Part shown: one piece after another, positions 36,504 through 46,137 of the stretch
Layout: every line of letters starts with the position of its first letter
How positions within the stretch are numbered: the first letter of the stretch is position 1
From: Sphingobium sp. OAS761
Lineage (GTDB): Bacteria; Pseudomonadota; Alphaproteobacteria; Sphingomonadales; Sphingomonadaceae
DNA length: 64,000 nucleotides
Reading direction: 5' to 3'
Assembly (NCBI RefSeq): GCF_024168485.1
Contig: NZ_JALJVY010000003.1
Coordinates: 1 to 64,000 of the forward strand
Translations under genes and position numbers: made by a program
Notes under the pieces: generated by a model
Databases searched by the model: none
Seen by the model: only the letters and a program-made list of their open reading frames with translations
What the model was told of the DNA's origin: nothing

Positions 36504-38153
36504 GTGCATCGATTGACCCGCTGGCTGCTGCCATTCGCCGCCTTGTCGATGATGGCCGCTCCGGCGGCAGCCGAAGACAATTCGCTTCCGCGCCTTGAGA
36601 ACCGGGGCGGTCAGCATGCTCTGATCGTCGATGGCAAACCCTTCCTGATGCTGGGCGCGCAGGTCAACAACAGCGCCAACTACCCGGCGATGCTCCCCGA
36701 GGTCTGGCCCGCGATCGAGAAGATGCACGCCAACACGGTCGAAGTACCCGTCGGCTGGGAACAGATCGAGCCCGAAGAGGGCAAGTTCGATTTCTCCTTT
36801 CTTGACGCCCTGTTGCCGCAGGCGCGGGAACGCAAACTGCATCTGGTGCTGTTGTGGTTCGGTACCTGGAAAAACACGGCGCCAAGCTATGCGCCGGCAT
36901 GGGTGAAGCTGGACCAGAAACGCTTTCCGCGCATGATCAACGCCAAGGGCGAAGTCCACTACGCGCTCTCGCCGCACTATCGCACAACGTTGGAAGCGGA
37001 CAAGCACGCCTTCGTCAAGCTGATGGAATATCTAAAGAATAACGACCCGCAGAACACCGTTATCATGGTGCAACCGGAAAATGAGGTAGGGACCTACGGC
37101 AGCGTGAGGGACTTCTCTCCTGTGGCGCAGAAGCTTTTCGACGGCCCCGTTCCCGCGCCCCTGCTCAAGCAGATGAAGAAAAAGCCCGGCACGTGGCGGG
37201 ATGTGTTCGGGCCAGATGCCGACGAATATTTCCACGCCTGGTCGATAGCCAGCTATACCAATGAGATCGCCGCTGCCGGCAAGGCGGTTAAACCCCTGCC
37301 CATGTATATGAACGCTGCGCTGGCCTCGGCGTTCGGCCGCCAGCCGGCCACGACCTATGCCAGCGGCGGTCCGGTGCATCATGTCATTGACATATACAAG
37401 GCCGCGGCCCCGGCGATCGATATCGTCGCGCCGGACATCTACGCGCACGATCACTCGGACTACATGGCCTATCTCGGCTATTATGACCGGCCCGACAATG
37501 CGCTGTTCGTGCCGGAAACCGGCAACAGCAAGGACTTCGCCCGCTTCTTTTTCCCGACCGTCGGCAAGGGGGCGATCGGCTTTGCCCCCTTCGGGATGGA
37601 TTATACGGGCTATTACAACTACCCGCTCGGCGCCAAGACGCTCGACGACGGGACGATGGAAGTGTTCGCGCGCAATTATCGCCTGTTCGCTCCCATGCAG
37701 TGCGAATGGGCGGCATGGGCGGCCCAGGGCAAGACTTGGGGCGTCGCCGAACCGACCGACCCCAAGGCCGAGCACACGCAGTATATCGCCATGGGCAAGT
37801 ACAGCATGACCGTCACCTTCGGTCAGTGGCAATTCGGTAGCGACAAGCCCACCGGTAATCCGGAGCCTTCGGGCGGCGTGGCGGTGGCTCAGCTGGGCGA
37901 AAACGAGTTCCTGGTCACCGGTTTCCACTCCCGCGTCTATTTCGGACTGGGCAAGCCCGCGCCGCTGGAATCGATGATGCTGCTGCGGGTGGAGGAAGGC
38001 TATTTCGACAAAGGCAAATGGGTCTTCCGCCGCGTGTGGAACGGCGATTCCATCGACTATGGCCTGAATTTCACTGACCGCGAGCAAGTGCTTCGGGTCA
38101 CCCTCGCCACCTACAAGGGCACGCCGCCCATCCCCGTCGGCAACCCCAATTGA
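36504..38153 (+). CDS. GH35 beta-galactosidase (xyloglucan-type, Bgl35A-like)
   Basis: The 549-residue protein has a signal peptide (LLPFAALSMMAAPAAAED), a GH35 barrel with NTVEVPVGWEQIEPEEG, acid/base Glu194 in QPENEVGTY and nucleophile Glu338 in FVPETGNS, then a C-terminal DUF5597-type sandwich. In length and motifs it resembles Cellvibrio Bgl35A, which removes galactose from xyloglucan. The GTG start at 36504 has CGGAG upstream. It follows GH3 by 21 bases, and its end overlaps a TTG of the GH31 frame, so the three genes are cotranscribed. Confidence 0.92.
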   Translation: MHRLTRWLLPFAALSMMAAPAAAEDNSLPRLENRGGQHALIVDGKPFLMLGAQVNNSANYPAMLPEVWPAIEKMHANTVEVPVGWEQIEPEEGKFDFSFLDALLPQARERKLHLVLLWFGTWKNTAPSYAPAWVKLDQKRFPRMINAKGEVHYALSPHYRTTLEADKHAFVKLMEYLKNNDPQNTVIMVQPENEVGTYGSVRDFSPVAQKLFDGPVPAPLLKQMKKKPGTWRDVFGPDADEYFHAWSIASYTNEIAAAGKAVKPLPMYMNAALASAFGRQPATTYASGGPVHHVIDIYKAAAPAIDIVAPDIYAHDHSDYMAYLGYYDRPDNALFVPETGNSKDFARFFFPTVGKGAIGFAPFGMDYTGYYNYPLGAKTLDDGTMEVFARNYRLFAPMQCEWAAWAAQGKTWGVAEPTDPKAEHTQYIAMGKYSMTVTFGQWQFGSDKPTGNPEPSGGVAVAQLGENEFLVTGFHSRVYFGLGKPAPLESMMLLRVEEGYFDKGKWVFRRVWNGDSIDYGLNFTDREQVLRVTLATYKGTPPIPVGNPN

Positions 38154-38170
38154 AAAACCGGAGCAGGATC

Positions 38171-41080
38171 ATGAAAACGCTTTCCCGTCTCGCCTTGTGC
38201 GCGCTGCTTGCAACGTCAAGCACCGCCGCACTCGCGGGCAGTTTCCAGAAGGTCGACCACGGGATCATCGTCTCGCCCGACGACGGCCCGGCCAAACGGG
38301 TTCGCATTCTTGCCTTCGGGGATGAAGCCTTCCGCGTCACCGCCATTCCAGACGAGAATTTCGAGACCGCGCCCGATGGCTTGATGGTCACGGCAAAACC
38401 GGACGGCAACCCGGTCATCAGCGTGAACAAGGGCACGGTCACGCTAAAGCTCCCCTCTGCGACGGCACGTGTCAACCTGACCAGCGGCAAGGTCAGCTTC
38501 CTGGACGGCAGTGGCAAGGCCATTCTCAGTGAATCGTCACGCGCAGCGTTCGAACCAAAGACGGTTGAGGGTCAGAAATTTTTCGGCGTTCGCCAGCAGT
38601 TCAACCGCGGCACGGATGAAGCCTTCTACGGCCTTGGCCAGCACCAGAACGGGCAGATGAACTATCGCGGCGAGGATGTCGAACTTGCCCAGCACAATAT
38701 GGACATCGCGGTTCCGTTCGTCGTTTCGACCCGCAATTACGGCCTGCTCTGGAACAACACTTCGATCACCCGCTTCGGCAATCCCAAACCCTATGCCCTG
38801 GCTGGCAGCAAAGGAAATGGCCTGAAGGTCACCGGAACCGACGGCAAGCCCGGCTGGACCGCGCAATATTATCTGGGCGACAAGCTTGCCGTCACGCAGA
38901 GTGAGCAGGTCATCAATTACCAGTATATCCGCGACAGCATGCGCTGGCCGGATGCCGCCAGGGCACAGACCGTCGCCTCGACCGCCGGACAGAATACTGC
39001 CGGCAACGCGGTCCAGACGCAGCGGGTGATCTGGACCGGCAAGGTCACTCCCGACAAGAGCGGCCTCCACCGTTTCCGCCTTTATTCGTCGAGCTATGTG
39101 AAGGTGTTTGTCGACGGGAAGGAGGTGCTGGAGCGTTGGCGGCAGAACTGGAACCCCTGGTATAATAACTTCGATATACCGATGACAGCGGGCAAGTCCG
39201 TCGATATCCGTGTCGAGTGGAACCCCAATGCGGGCTATATAGCGCTCGACCACAACGATCCGATCCCCGACGCGGATCGTTACTCGCTCTCCTTTGCATC
39301 CGACCTGGGACGCGCGGTCGATTATTATGTGACCGCTGGCAAGAACATGGACGGCGCGATCTCTGGCTATCGCAGGCTCACCGGCAAGTCGGTGATGCTG
39401 CCGGAATGGGCCTATGGCTTCTGGCAGAGCCGCCAGCGCTACGAAACGCAGGAAGAACTGCTCGGCGTCGTGCGTGAGTTTCGCCGCCGCAACCTACCGC
39501 TCGACAATATCGTCCTCGACTGGCGCTATTGGGAGGATCCAAACTGGGGGTGCCATTGCTTCGACAAGGCGCGCTTTCCCGATGCCAAGGGCATGGTCGA
39601 CGAGGTCCACGCCCTCAACGCGCAGATCATGATTTCGGTCTGGCCGAAATTCTATCCTACCACGGACAATTACAAGGAACTCGACAAGGTCGGCGGCATC
39701 TACCGGCGCATGGTCGAGCAGCGCCCCGGCGAACCCAAGGACCCGTACTATATTTCAAAGATGTACCGCGACTGGGTGGGACCGGGCTATGCCAGCGCCT
39801 ACTACGACCCCTATAATCCCAAAGCGCAGGACATTTACTGGCGGCAGATCCGCGAGAATTTGGGCGACATGGGCTTCGATGCCTGGTGGCTCGACGCCGA
39901 TGAGCCGGATTCCCACTCGAACATCTCGATCGAGGAGCGCGCCTACCGCATGGGTCCGACAGCGAAAGGCCCGGGTGAAGCCTTCTTCAACAGCTACCCG
40001 CTGGCGCATAGCGAAGGCGTGTATCAGCACCAGTTGGCGTCGAAGCCCGACGTGCGCCCGTTCATCCTTTCGCGCTCCGGCTTCGGCGGCACCCAGCGCG
40101 CGGGAACGGCGGTCTGGTCCGGCGACGTCGTGTCCCGCTGGGACGATCTCAAGGATCAGATCTCGGCGGGGGTCAATCTTTCGATGTCGGGCATCCCCAA
40201 CTGGACGCACGACATAGGCGGCTTCGCGCTTGAGGATCGCTACACGAACCAGGACCCCGCGCATATTGACGAATGGCGCGAACTCAACCTGCGGTGGTTC
40301 CAGTTCGGCGCCTTCTCCCCGCTCTTCCGCAGCCATGGTGAGACCCCCAAGCGCGAGATCTATGAGATCGCGCCCGAAGGTTCGCCCATGTATTCTTCCA
40401 TGGAATGGTACCTGAAGCTGCGGTACCGGCTGATGCCCTATATCTACACGCTCGCGGGCGACACATGGCAGAAGGACGGCACGATCATGCGCGGCATGGT
40501 CATGGATTTCCCCGCCGACCTCAAGGTCCGCAACATCAACGATCAGTATATGTTCGGCGGAGCCTTCCTGGTCGCGCCAGTCACCGAGTTCAAGGCTCGC
40601 AGCCGCAAGGTATATCTGCCCGCCGGCGCCAACTGGTATGATTTCAACAGCGGCGCCTATCACAAGGGCGGGCAGGAAATCATCGCTGATGCGCCCTATG
40701 AACGCATGCCGCTGTTCGTGCGCGCCGGTTCGATCGTGCCGACCGGGCCGCAGATCGAGTACACCCGCGAGGAACCCGATGGCCCCATCGTGCTGCACGT
40801 GTTCACCGGCGCTGACGGCAGTTTCTCGCTCTATGAGGACGATGGCACCAGCGAGAGATACAAGCGCGGCGAATTTACCCGCATTCCCATCCAGTGGAAT
40901 GAAGCCAAGGGCGAGCTGACCATCGGCAAGCGCGAAGGCGGCCATGACGGCATGACTTTCAAGCAGGCCCTTTCCGTCCGTTTTTATGACAAGGCTACGG
41001 CGCGGCCGATCGACTTCGCGGAGAACGGGGCAACCTCGCTCGTCTATGATGGAACCGCCATCACAGTCCGCAAGCCCTGA
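38171..41080 (+). CDS. GH31 alpha-xylosidase with N-terminal-side PA14 insert (Xyl31A-like)
   Basis: The 969-residue protein has a signal peptide (LALCALLATSSTAALAG), an N-terminal sandwich interrupted by a PA14 domain at about residues 226-352 (GWTAQYYLGDKL...YVKVFVDGKEVLERW), a GH31 barrel with nucleophile Asp575 in AWWLDADEPD and acid/base Asp652 in AVWSGDVVSRW, and C-terminal sandwiches. Cellvibrio Xyl31A, a xyloglucan alpha-xylosidase, carries PA14 in the same N-terminal location. It should remove the non-reducing-end xylose from xyloglucan oligosaccharides. ATG 38171 is preferred to TTG 38150, which lies in GH35. Confidence 0.93.
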   Translation: MKTLSRLALCALLATSSTAALAGSFQKVDHGIIVSPDDGPAKRVRILAFGDEAFRVTAIPDENFETAPDGLMVTAKPDGNPVISVNKGTVTLKLPSATARVNLTSGKVSFLDGSGKAILSESSRAAFEPKTVEGQKFFGVRQQFNRGTDEAFYGLGQHQNGQMNYRGEDVELAQHNMDIAVPFVVSTRNYGLLWNNTSITRFGNPKPYALAGSKGNGLKVTGTDGKPGWTAQYYLGDKLAVTQSEQVINYQYIRDSMRWPDAARAQTVASTAGQNTAGNAVQTQRVIWTGKVTPDKSGLHRFRLYSSSYVKVFVDGKEVLERWRQNWNPWYNNFDIPMTAGKSVDIRVEWNPNAGYIALDHNDPIPDADRYSLSFASDLGRAVDYYVTAGKNMDGAISGYRRLTGKSVMLPEWAYGFWQSRQRYETQEELLGVVREFRRRNLPLDNIVLDWRYWEDPNWGCHCFDKARFPDAKGMVDEVHALNAQIMISVWPKFYPTTDNYKELDKVGGIYRRMVEQRPGEPKDPYYISKMYRDWVGPGYASAYYDPYNPKAQDIYWRQIRENLGDMGFDAWWLDADEPDSHSNISIEERAYRMGPTAKGPGEAFFNSYPLAHSEGVYQHQLASKPDVRPFILSRSGFGGTQRAGTAVWSGDVVSRWDDLKDQISAGVNLSMSGIPNWTHDIGGFALEDRYTNQDPAHIDEWRELNLRWFQFGAFSPLFRSHGETPKREIYEIAPEGSPMYSSMEWYLKLRYRLMPYIYTLAGDTWQKDGTIMRGMVMDFPADLKVRNINDQYMFGGAFLVAPVTEFKARSRKVYLPAGANWYDFNSGAYHKGGQEIIADAPYERMPLFVRAGSIVPTGPQIEYTREEPDGPIVLHVFTGADGSFSLYEDDGTSERYKRGEFTRIPIQWNEAKGELTIGKREGGHDGMTFKQALSVRFYDKATARPIDFAENGATSLVYDGTAITVRKP

Positions 41081-41094
41081 GGAACGGCACTGAC

Positions 41095-41118
41095 GGGGTG
41101 TCGCTTCGGCGACATCCC
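41095..41118 (+). terminator. TTCG-loop hairpin after GH31
   Basis: GGGGTGTCGC (41095-41104) and GCGACATCCC (41109-41118) pair with one G-T around a TTCG tetraloop, 14 bases after the GH31 stop. No T-run follows, so it may terminate weakly or protect the mRNA end. A second possible stem AGCCG/CGGCT at about 41152-41182 precedes a T-rich stretch. Confidence 0.45.
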
Positions 41119-41188
41119 GCGCGCTTCACATAGAGGCGTACAATAAAGAAGCCGAGCGCAACAGCATCGCACCCGGCTCTGTTCATTT

Positions 41189-41516
41189 TCATATCATCCT
41201 GAAAACCTGAACCCAGGCCCTGCTGACCAGCCCCTCCCCGCGCAAGCGGATGACTGGCACCATCTGGCCCGGCTTGGCTGCAGGCAGGTTCAGCACCAGC
41301 GCGTCATCCTCTTGTTTCCACGAGAATTTACCGCCGCCGACGATCTCGGCCTTTGCGATCGTCGAACCGGAGAGCACGAAACCCGAGCGACGCGATGTGC
41401 AGCCTGCTCTTGGGCCAGAACATGAGCATTGCATGGAGAGCGCCCTTGTTGACGGTGTCGCGCGCATCCTGCTCGGTAAAGTCGCATTCGGACATCTCCT
41501 TCCAATTTCCGCTTGC
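41189..41516 (-). pseudogene. C-terminal relic of a GH29 alpha-L-fucosidase
   Basis: On the minus strand one frame reads FTEQDARDTVNKGALHAMLM and RLHIASLGF; after a frameshift near 41380 another frame continues STIAKAEIVGGGKFSWKQED, ALVLNLPAAKPGQMVPVIRL and a stop at 41189. This is the order seen at the end of GH29 fucosidases (for example TPRDIRFTTKGEALYAITL and LTFRQTGQALVIDLP in the intact copy at 54512-56062). The catalytic barrel is missing. The relic abuts the esterase operator at 41534. Confidence 0.7.
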
Positions 41517-41533
41517 GTGCGGATAAGCGTTGT

Positions 41534-41547
41534 TGGTAACGCTACCA
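41534..41547 (+). promoter_or_regulatory. Candidate LacI/XylR-type operator upstream of the acetylesterase
   Basis: TGGTAACGCTACCA has perfect TGGTA/TACCA arms and lies 100 bases before the esterase ATG at 41648. It is one of the two best matches to the seven-site consensus. Confidence 0.65.
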
Positions 41548-41647
41548 TAGAAGACCGTAGAGGAAGAGGATATGGGACGCCGATGGGCCGTTTCACACGG
41601 CCGGAGGTGCGCCCGCCTGCAGAAGCTTTCTGAATGAAAGGCACACC

Positions 41648-43537
41648 ATGAAAATCGTTCCGGCACTCCTTCTGGCGGCGCTGCCTGCTGCTGCAAATTC
41701 AGCGCCGCTCATTCTTGACCCGGCCTATACCTCCCACGCCGTCTTCCAGCGCGGCCGGGAAATCCCGGTCAGCGGTACCGCAGAGCCGGGAAGCAACATC
41801 GGCGTCACTTTCGACGGTGAAGCGCATACCGCCAAAGCGGACAGCAAGGGCCGATGGCAGGTGACCCTGCCCCGCCGAGAAGCGGGTGGTCCCTATGTCA
41901 TGAAGGTTAGCAGCGGCGGCGAGGAGCAGCGGCTCGATGACATCATGGTCGGCGATGTCTGGCTCTGCTCGGGCCAGTCCAACATGGAGTTCGCACTGCG
42001 CTATGCAACCAATGCCATGTTTGAGGTGCCTTACTCCACCCGTCCGATGCTGCGGCTTCTGAATGTGCCGCGCCAATCAAGCACGACGCCCCAGCAGCGT
42101 TTCTCGGCTCCGGCCGCTTGGCAGCGTTCGGCACCGGAGAGCGCAGCCGACTTCTCTGCCGCCTGCTATATCATGGGTCGTGAACTCCAGGACAGGCAGA
42201 AGATTCCGATCGGTCTGATCGCGGCAAGCTGGGGAGGGTCGCCGATCGAAGAATGGATCAGCCGCGACGCGCTGCAGACGCTGCCGCGTTATCGGGCTGA
42301 CCTTGCGCTGATGGACCAATATGCCCGCGATCCGGGTAACGCCGCCAGCACCTGGGCAAAGCTGTTGCAGCAGTGGTTGGGCGGCGACGCCACCGCGCCC
42401 GCCAAGGCGGTCTGGCGCACGGTGCCGAACAAGCAGATGTGGGAACAATGGGGTGACCCCGCGCTCGCGACCTTCGACGGAATCGGTTATTACCGCGCCC
42501 GTGTGAAACTGACCGCGGCGCAGGCCGGAAAGCCCGCGCGTATCGTGATCGGAGCGGTCGACGACATCGACGTCACGCGGATCAACGGCAAGATCGTGGG
42601 CGCTGACCAGGGCTGGCAGAAGAAGCGGGATTATGAGGTGCCCGCCGGCGCGTTGAAGGCCGGTGAGAACATCATCGACGTGATGGTCGTCGACACGGGT
42701 GGCGGTGGCGGCCTGGTCAGTGAGGCGGCGCGTACGCTCACCCTAGGTGACGGCACGGTCCTGCCGCTTTCCGACTGGACCTTCGCCAAGGGACGGACGC
42801 TCAAGAATGGCGAGGTGCCGCCCAGCGTGCCGTGGACCGGCGGCGCCGGCCGTACAACGCTTTTCAACGGCATGATCGCGCCGCTGCGCGGCTATCCCCT
42901 GACGGGCTTTGCCTGGTATCAGGGTGAGGCCAATGTGAGCGACGCCAACGGGTATGCCGAACTCATGCCCCTGCTGATTGCTGACTGGCGCAAGCGATTC
43001 GACACAAAGCCCTTCCTGATGGTCCAGCTCGCCAATTTCGGGCCGCTTGCCTCTGTCCCGTCGAACGACAACTGGGGGCAATTGCGTGATGTCCAGCGCC
43101 GCGTCGCGGATGCCGATCCGCAGGTCGGCATGGCGAGTGCCGTCGACATCGGCCAGGTCGGTGACATTCATCCCACCAACAAGCAGGACGTCGGCAAGCG
43201 GCTTGCCTTGGCGGCCCGGCACATCGCCCTTGGCGAGGACGTCGAAGATCGCGGACCAGCGCCGATTTCGGTTGCGCGGACAGCAAAGGGCATCGCGGTT
43301 CGCTTCGCCCATGGCCCGCTCAAGCTGGTAGGTGGCGGGTCGGCAATCGGATTTGAACTGTGCAATGCCGCGGCCAGCTGCCGATTTGTAAACGGCGAAC
43401 TGGACGGCGAAACCATCCTGTTGCCGGTGGATCCCGATGCGCGGGAGGTTCGCTATCTCTGGCAGGCCAGTCCCATTGTGAATCTCTACAATGCAGCGGA
43501 CTTGCCAGCGACCGGATTCTCGATGCCCATAAAGTAA
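41648..43537 (+). CDS. SGNH-hydrolase acetylesterase (CE20/sialate-O-acetylesterase-like)
   Basis: The 629-residue protein has a signal peptide, an N-terminal beta domain, an SGNH catalytic domain with Ser111 in CSGQSNMEF, ASWGGSPIEEW, a glycine/glutamate block WYQGEANVSD and the Asp-His pair in VGDIHPTNK. The catalytic domain is interrupted at about residues 275-360 by a GH2-like jelly roll (IGYYRARVKL...VTRINGKIVG). Xanthomonas xyloglucan acetylesterase (CE20) has this split organisation, and its neighbours are also GH74, GH31 and GH35 genes. It probably removes O-acetyl groups from galactosyl residues before galactosidase action. The family label is inferred. Confidence 0.87.
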   Translation: MKIVPALLLAALPAAANSAPLILDPAYTSHAVFQRGREIPVSGTAEPGSNIGVTFDGEAHTAKADSKGRWQVTLPRREAGGPYVMKVSSGGEEQRLDDIMVGDVWLCSGQSNMEFALRYATNAMFEVPYSTRPMLRLLNVPRQSSTTPQQRFSAPAAWQRSAPESAADFSAACYIMGRELQDRQKIPIGLIAASWGGSPIEEWISRDALQTLPRYRADLALMDQYARDPGNAASTWAKLLQQWLGGDATAPAKAVWRTVPNKQMWEQWGDPALATFDGIGYYRARVKLTAAQAGKPARIVIGAVDDIDVTRINGKIVGADQGWQKKRDYEVPAGALKAGENIIDVMVVDTGGGGGLVSEAARTLTLGDGTVLPLSDWTFAKGRTLKNGEVPPSVPWTGGAGRTTLFNGMIAPLRGYPLTGFAWYQGEANVSDANGYAELMPLLIADWRKRFDTKPFLMVQLANFGPLASVPSNDNWGQLRDVQRRVADADPQVGMASAVDIGQVGDIHPTNKQDVGKRLALAARHIALGEDVEDRGPAPISVARTAKGIAVRFAHGPLKLVGGGSAIGFELCNAAASCRFVNGELDGETILLPVDPDAREVRYLWQASPIVNLYNAADLPATGFSMPIK

Positions 43538-43731
43538 AGGCACGGCCTTTCGTCGAAACACCCAGGGTTCAGTCCAGTATCCGGCGAACCAGGCGGCCGT
43601 CCGTGGCCGCGCCCACCGACGCCAGGATTCTTGCCGAGCCGCGCGAAGACCGAATCCTGGAGCAGCAATTCGGCTGATGAATCCAACGACCCGGCACCAA
43701 CTGAGCGACGAACGAGAATGGGAGAGATGCT
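43538..43731. other. Gap between acetylesterase and GH74
   Basis: These 194 bases contain no gene I can support. A direct repeat-like pair CAGGATTC/GAATCCTG occurs at about 43620-43660 as an inverted repeat. GGGAGAG precedes the GH74 ATG. No operator or terminator is obvious, so GH74 may be read through from the esterase promoter. Confidence 0.35.
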
Positions 43732-45942
43732 ATGAAAATCCGGCGTTGCAGCCGCAGGTCAGCAATGGCGCTGCTGGGGTGTTGCCTGCTGTTTCCCAAC
43801 CAGCCGCTTTCCGCCCGTCCTTCGATGGCGCCACAGGCCGCGCCCTATACATGGCATACGCTACCCTTCGGCGGCGGCGGCTTTGTCGACGGCTTCGTCT
43901 ATCATCCGCGCGAACAAGGCATTCTCTATGCGCGAACCGACATCGGAGGCCTTTACCGGTATGACTATGCGGCCAAGCGTTGGCTTCCACTGCTGGACCA
44001 TCTAAGCCGTCGAGACGGCGATCTTATGGGTGTGCTCGGCATCGCGATCGATCCCGCAAATCCTGACAAGGTCTATGCCGCCTGCGGGCTTTATCTCAAT
44101 CAATGGTCGCGCAAGGGTGCGATTCTGCGCTCAAATGATCGTGGAGGAACTTGGCAAATTACCGAACTGCCAATCCATGTAGGCGGCAATGCCGACGGGC
44201 GCGGCAGCGGCGAGCGCCTGGCCGTCGACCCGCACAATCCAGACGTCCTCTATTACGGTTCGAACGAAGATGGGTTGTGGATGAGCACCGACGGAGGACG
44301 TAGCTTCAGTCGATCTCGTGCGTCTCAACGTTCGTTTAGCCTGATCGCGGCCGACCCTTCCGATCCCTCGTCCTTGTGGGCGGGCACAGCCGATGGCGCG
44401 GGCGCTCTTGTGCACAGCCGGGACGGCGGTCAATCCTTTGCGGCTGTCGCCGGCCTTCCTGAGATGGTGCCGCAGCGCCTTGCCTTTGCGCCCGATGGAT
44501 CAATGTACGTCGCTTTTGCGAAGAGCGACGGGCAAGCCGCGGTCAATCCCGGCCATGCCGTGAACGGGGCCGTTTGGAAACGCGATGCCAAAGGCGGCCA
44601 ATGGCGGGACGTCACACCAAAAGGCCCCTCGCCCGATGCGTCCGGAGGCTTCTCCGGGATCGATGTGTCCCGCGATGGCATCGTCGCGGTATCGACGTTG
44701 GACCGTTGGCATCCGGGCGACGACATCTATGTGTCTCACGATGGCGGTCAATCTTGGACCGGGTTGCAGGATAAAGCGCGCCATCTATCGGAAGGCTATC
44801 CCTGGCTGGTCAATTACCTCAATGGCAAAGACGACATGGGACACTGGATTTCAGACCTGAAATTCAATCCATTCGATGCCGAAGAGATGATCTATGGCAC
44901 AGGCTTCGGCATCTGGATGAGCCGCAATTTTACCTCAGCCAAGAGCGACCAGACAGTCGATTTCGACTTTGCGGTCCACAATCTCGAAGAGACAGTAAGC
45001 TTGCAGCTGGTGTCACCCACCCGCGGCGCCAGGGTGATGTCCGCGATGGGCGATGTCGCGGGCGCGGCTTGGGATGACCTCGCCCATTCGCCATCGGCAC
45101 GCCTCTTCACACCCAATAAGGAGAATAACTTCAGTATCGACTATGCAGGATTGAGGCCCGAGATCTTGGTTCGGACCACCGCCAATTCACCGAACAACGG
45201 TTTCCGTTCACGCGATGGTGGCGCGAGTTGGGAATCATTCGCTTCGACCCCCTACAAGAGGCCGACAGGAGGTGAAGGGTGGCGTGGTCCCGGCAGGATC
45301 GCAATCTCGGCCCGCGGAACAGCACTCGTCTGGGCGCCGGAAAAGGACGGAGCCCATTATTCGACGGATGGCGGAATGAGTTGGCAACGGTCTTCCGGGT
45401 GGCCGGTTGACGACGGGCAAAACCTGCAACCTATTGCCGACAAGGTGTATGACGGCATCTTTTACGTATTTGACCGGTCCACCTCGCGCATACTGGCAAG
45501 CGGCGACGGCGGTGCGCAATTTAACGTGCTCGTCGATGGGCTGCCAAAGCTCGAGCCCTGGCAGGGCGCCCAACTGGCCGTGGTGCCGAGTCGCGGCCGA
45601 GACCTGTGGCTGGCAACCTCGTTGGGCCTCTTCCATTCACCCGACAGTAAGTCGAAGATGGACCAGATAGGCAATGTGGATGAATCTTGGTTGATATCGT
45701 TCGGCGCCGCGACGACCAAAAATGGCTATCCCGCCATTTTCCTGTGGGGCAAGGTCAAGGGCGTAGAAGGTTTGTGGCGATCGGATGACGAGGCTGCGAG
45801 CTGGGTGCGGATCAATGACGATGCCCATCAATATGGCGAATTGCGTGCAATTGCAGGCGATATGGTCGAACCGGGCCTCCTTTATATTGCGCCGCACGGC
45901 CGAGGAGTGATCGTGGGGCGGCCGTCGGCTCAACCATTCTGA
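43732..45942 (+). CDS. GH74 endo-xyloglucanase
   Basis: The 736-residue protein has a signal peptide (SAMALLGCCLLFPNQPLSA) and two seven-bladed propellers with repeated Asp-box-like motifs (STDGGRSFS, SRDGGQSF, SHDGGQSWT, SRDGGASW, STDGGMSW). WHTLPFGGGGFVDGFVYHP carries the probable catalytic base Asp53, and YARTDIGGLYRYD is typical of GH74. These enzymes cut the beta-1,4-glucan backbone of xyloglucan, which is the strongest single indicator of the locus's substrate. There is no cellulose-binding module. The enzyme is probably secreted or surface-located and makes the oligosaccharides imported by the TonB receptor that follows. Confidence 0.93.
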   Translation: MKIRRCSRRSAMALLGCCLLFPNQPLSARPSMAPQAAPYTWHTLPFGGGGFVDGFVYHPREQGILYARTDIGGLYRYDYAAKRWLPLLDHLSRRDGDLMGVLGIAIDPANPDKVYAACGLYLNQWSRKGAILRSNDRGGTWQITELPIHVGGNADGRGSGERLAVDPHNPDVLYYGSNEDGLWMSTDGGRSFSRSRASQRSFSLIAADPSDPSSLWAGTADGAGALVHSRDGGQSFAAVAGLPEMVPQRLAFAPDGSMYVAFAKSDGQAAVNPGHAVNGAVWKRDAKGGQWRDVTPKGPSPDASGGFSGIDVSRDGIVAVSTLDRWHPGDDIYVSHDGGQSWTGLQDKARHLSEGYPWLVNYLNGKDDMGHWISDLKFNPFDAEEMIYGTGFGIWMSRNFTSAKSDQTVDFDFAVHNLEETVSLQLVSPTRGARVMSAMGDVAGAAWDDLAHSPSARLFTPNKENNFSIDYAGLRPEILVRTTANSPNNGFRSRDGGASWESFASTPYKRPTGGEGWRGPGRIAISARGTALVWAPEKDGAHYSTDGGMSWQRSSGWPVDDGQNLQPIADKVYDGIFYVFDRSTSRILASGDGGAQFNVLVDGLPKLEPWQGAQLAVVPSRGRDLWLATSLGLFHSPDSKSKMDQIGNVDESWLISFGAATTKNGYPAIFLWGKVKGVEGLWRSDDEAASWVRINDDAHQYGELRAIAGDMVEPGLLYIAPHGRGVIVGRPSAQPF

Positions 45943-46029
45943 TCCTTATGGTCCCGACCGATCTGGACGGGAGGCCTGGTGCGTCACCAGCCGCGATAGG
46001 CCAGCGGATTTTTCATCGGCCAATAGTTA

Positions 46030-46080
46030 TGTTATCGCTACCACATTCTGCTTGACTAATCAGACAAATGGACAGATTAA
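46030..46080 (+). promoter_or_regulatory. Operator and promoter of the large TonB receptor
   Basis: TGTTATCGCTACCA at 46030-46043 matches the LacI-type consensus. TTGACT at 46052-46057 with a 17-base spacer to GATTAA at 46075-46080 makes a plausible promoter. The operator lies upstream of -35 here, unlike at xylX. A GGGAGAGG site precedes the ATG at 46138. Confidence 0.58.
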
Positions 46081-46137
46081 AGTTCCATCCGCGAAAAGAC
46101 GGACGGGGAAATATCATTCTGGGAGAGGTGGCCGGAA

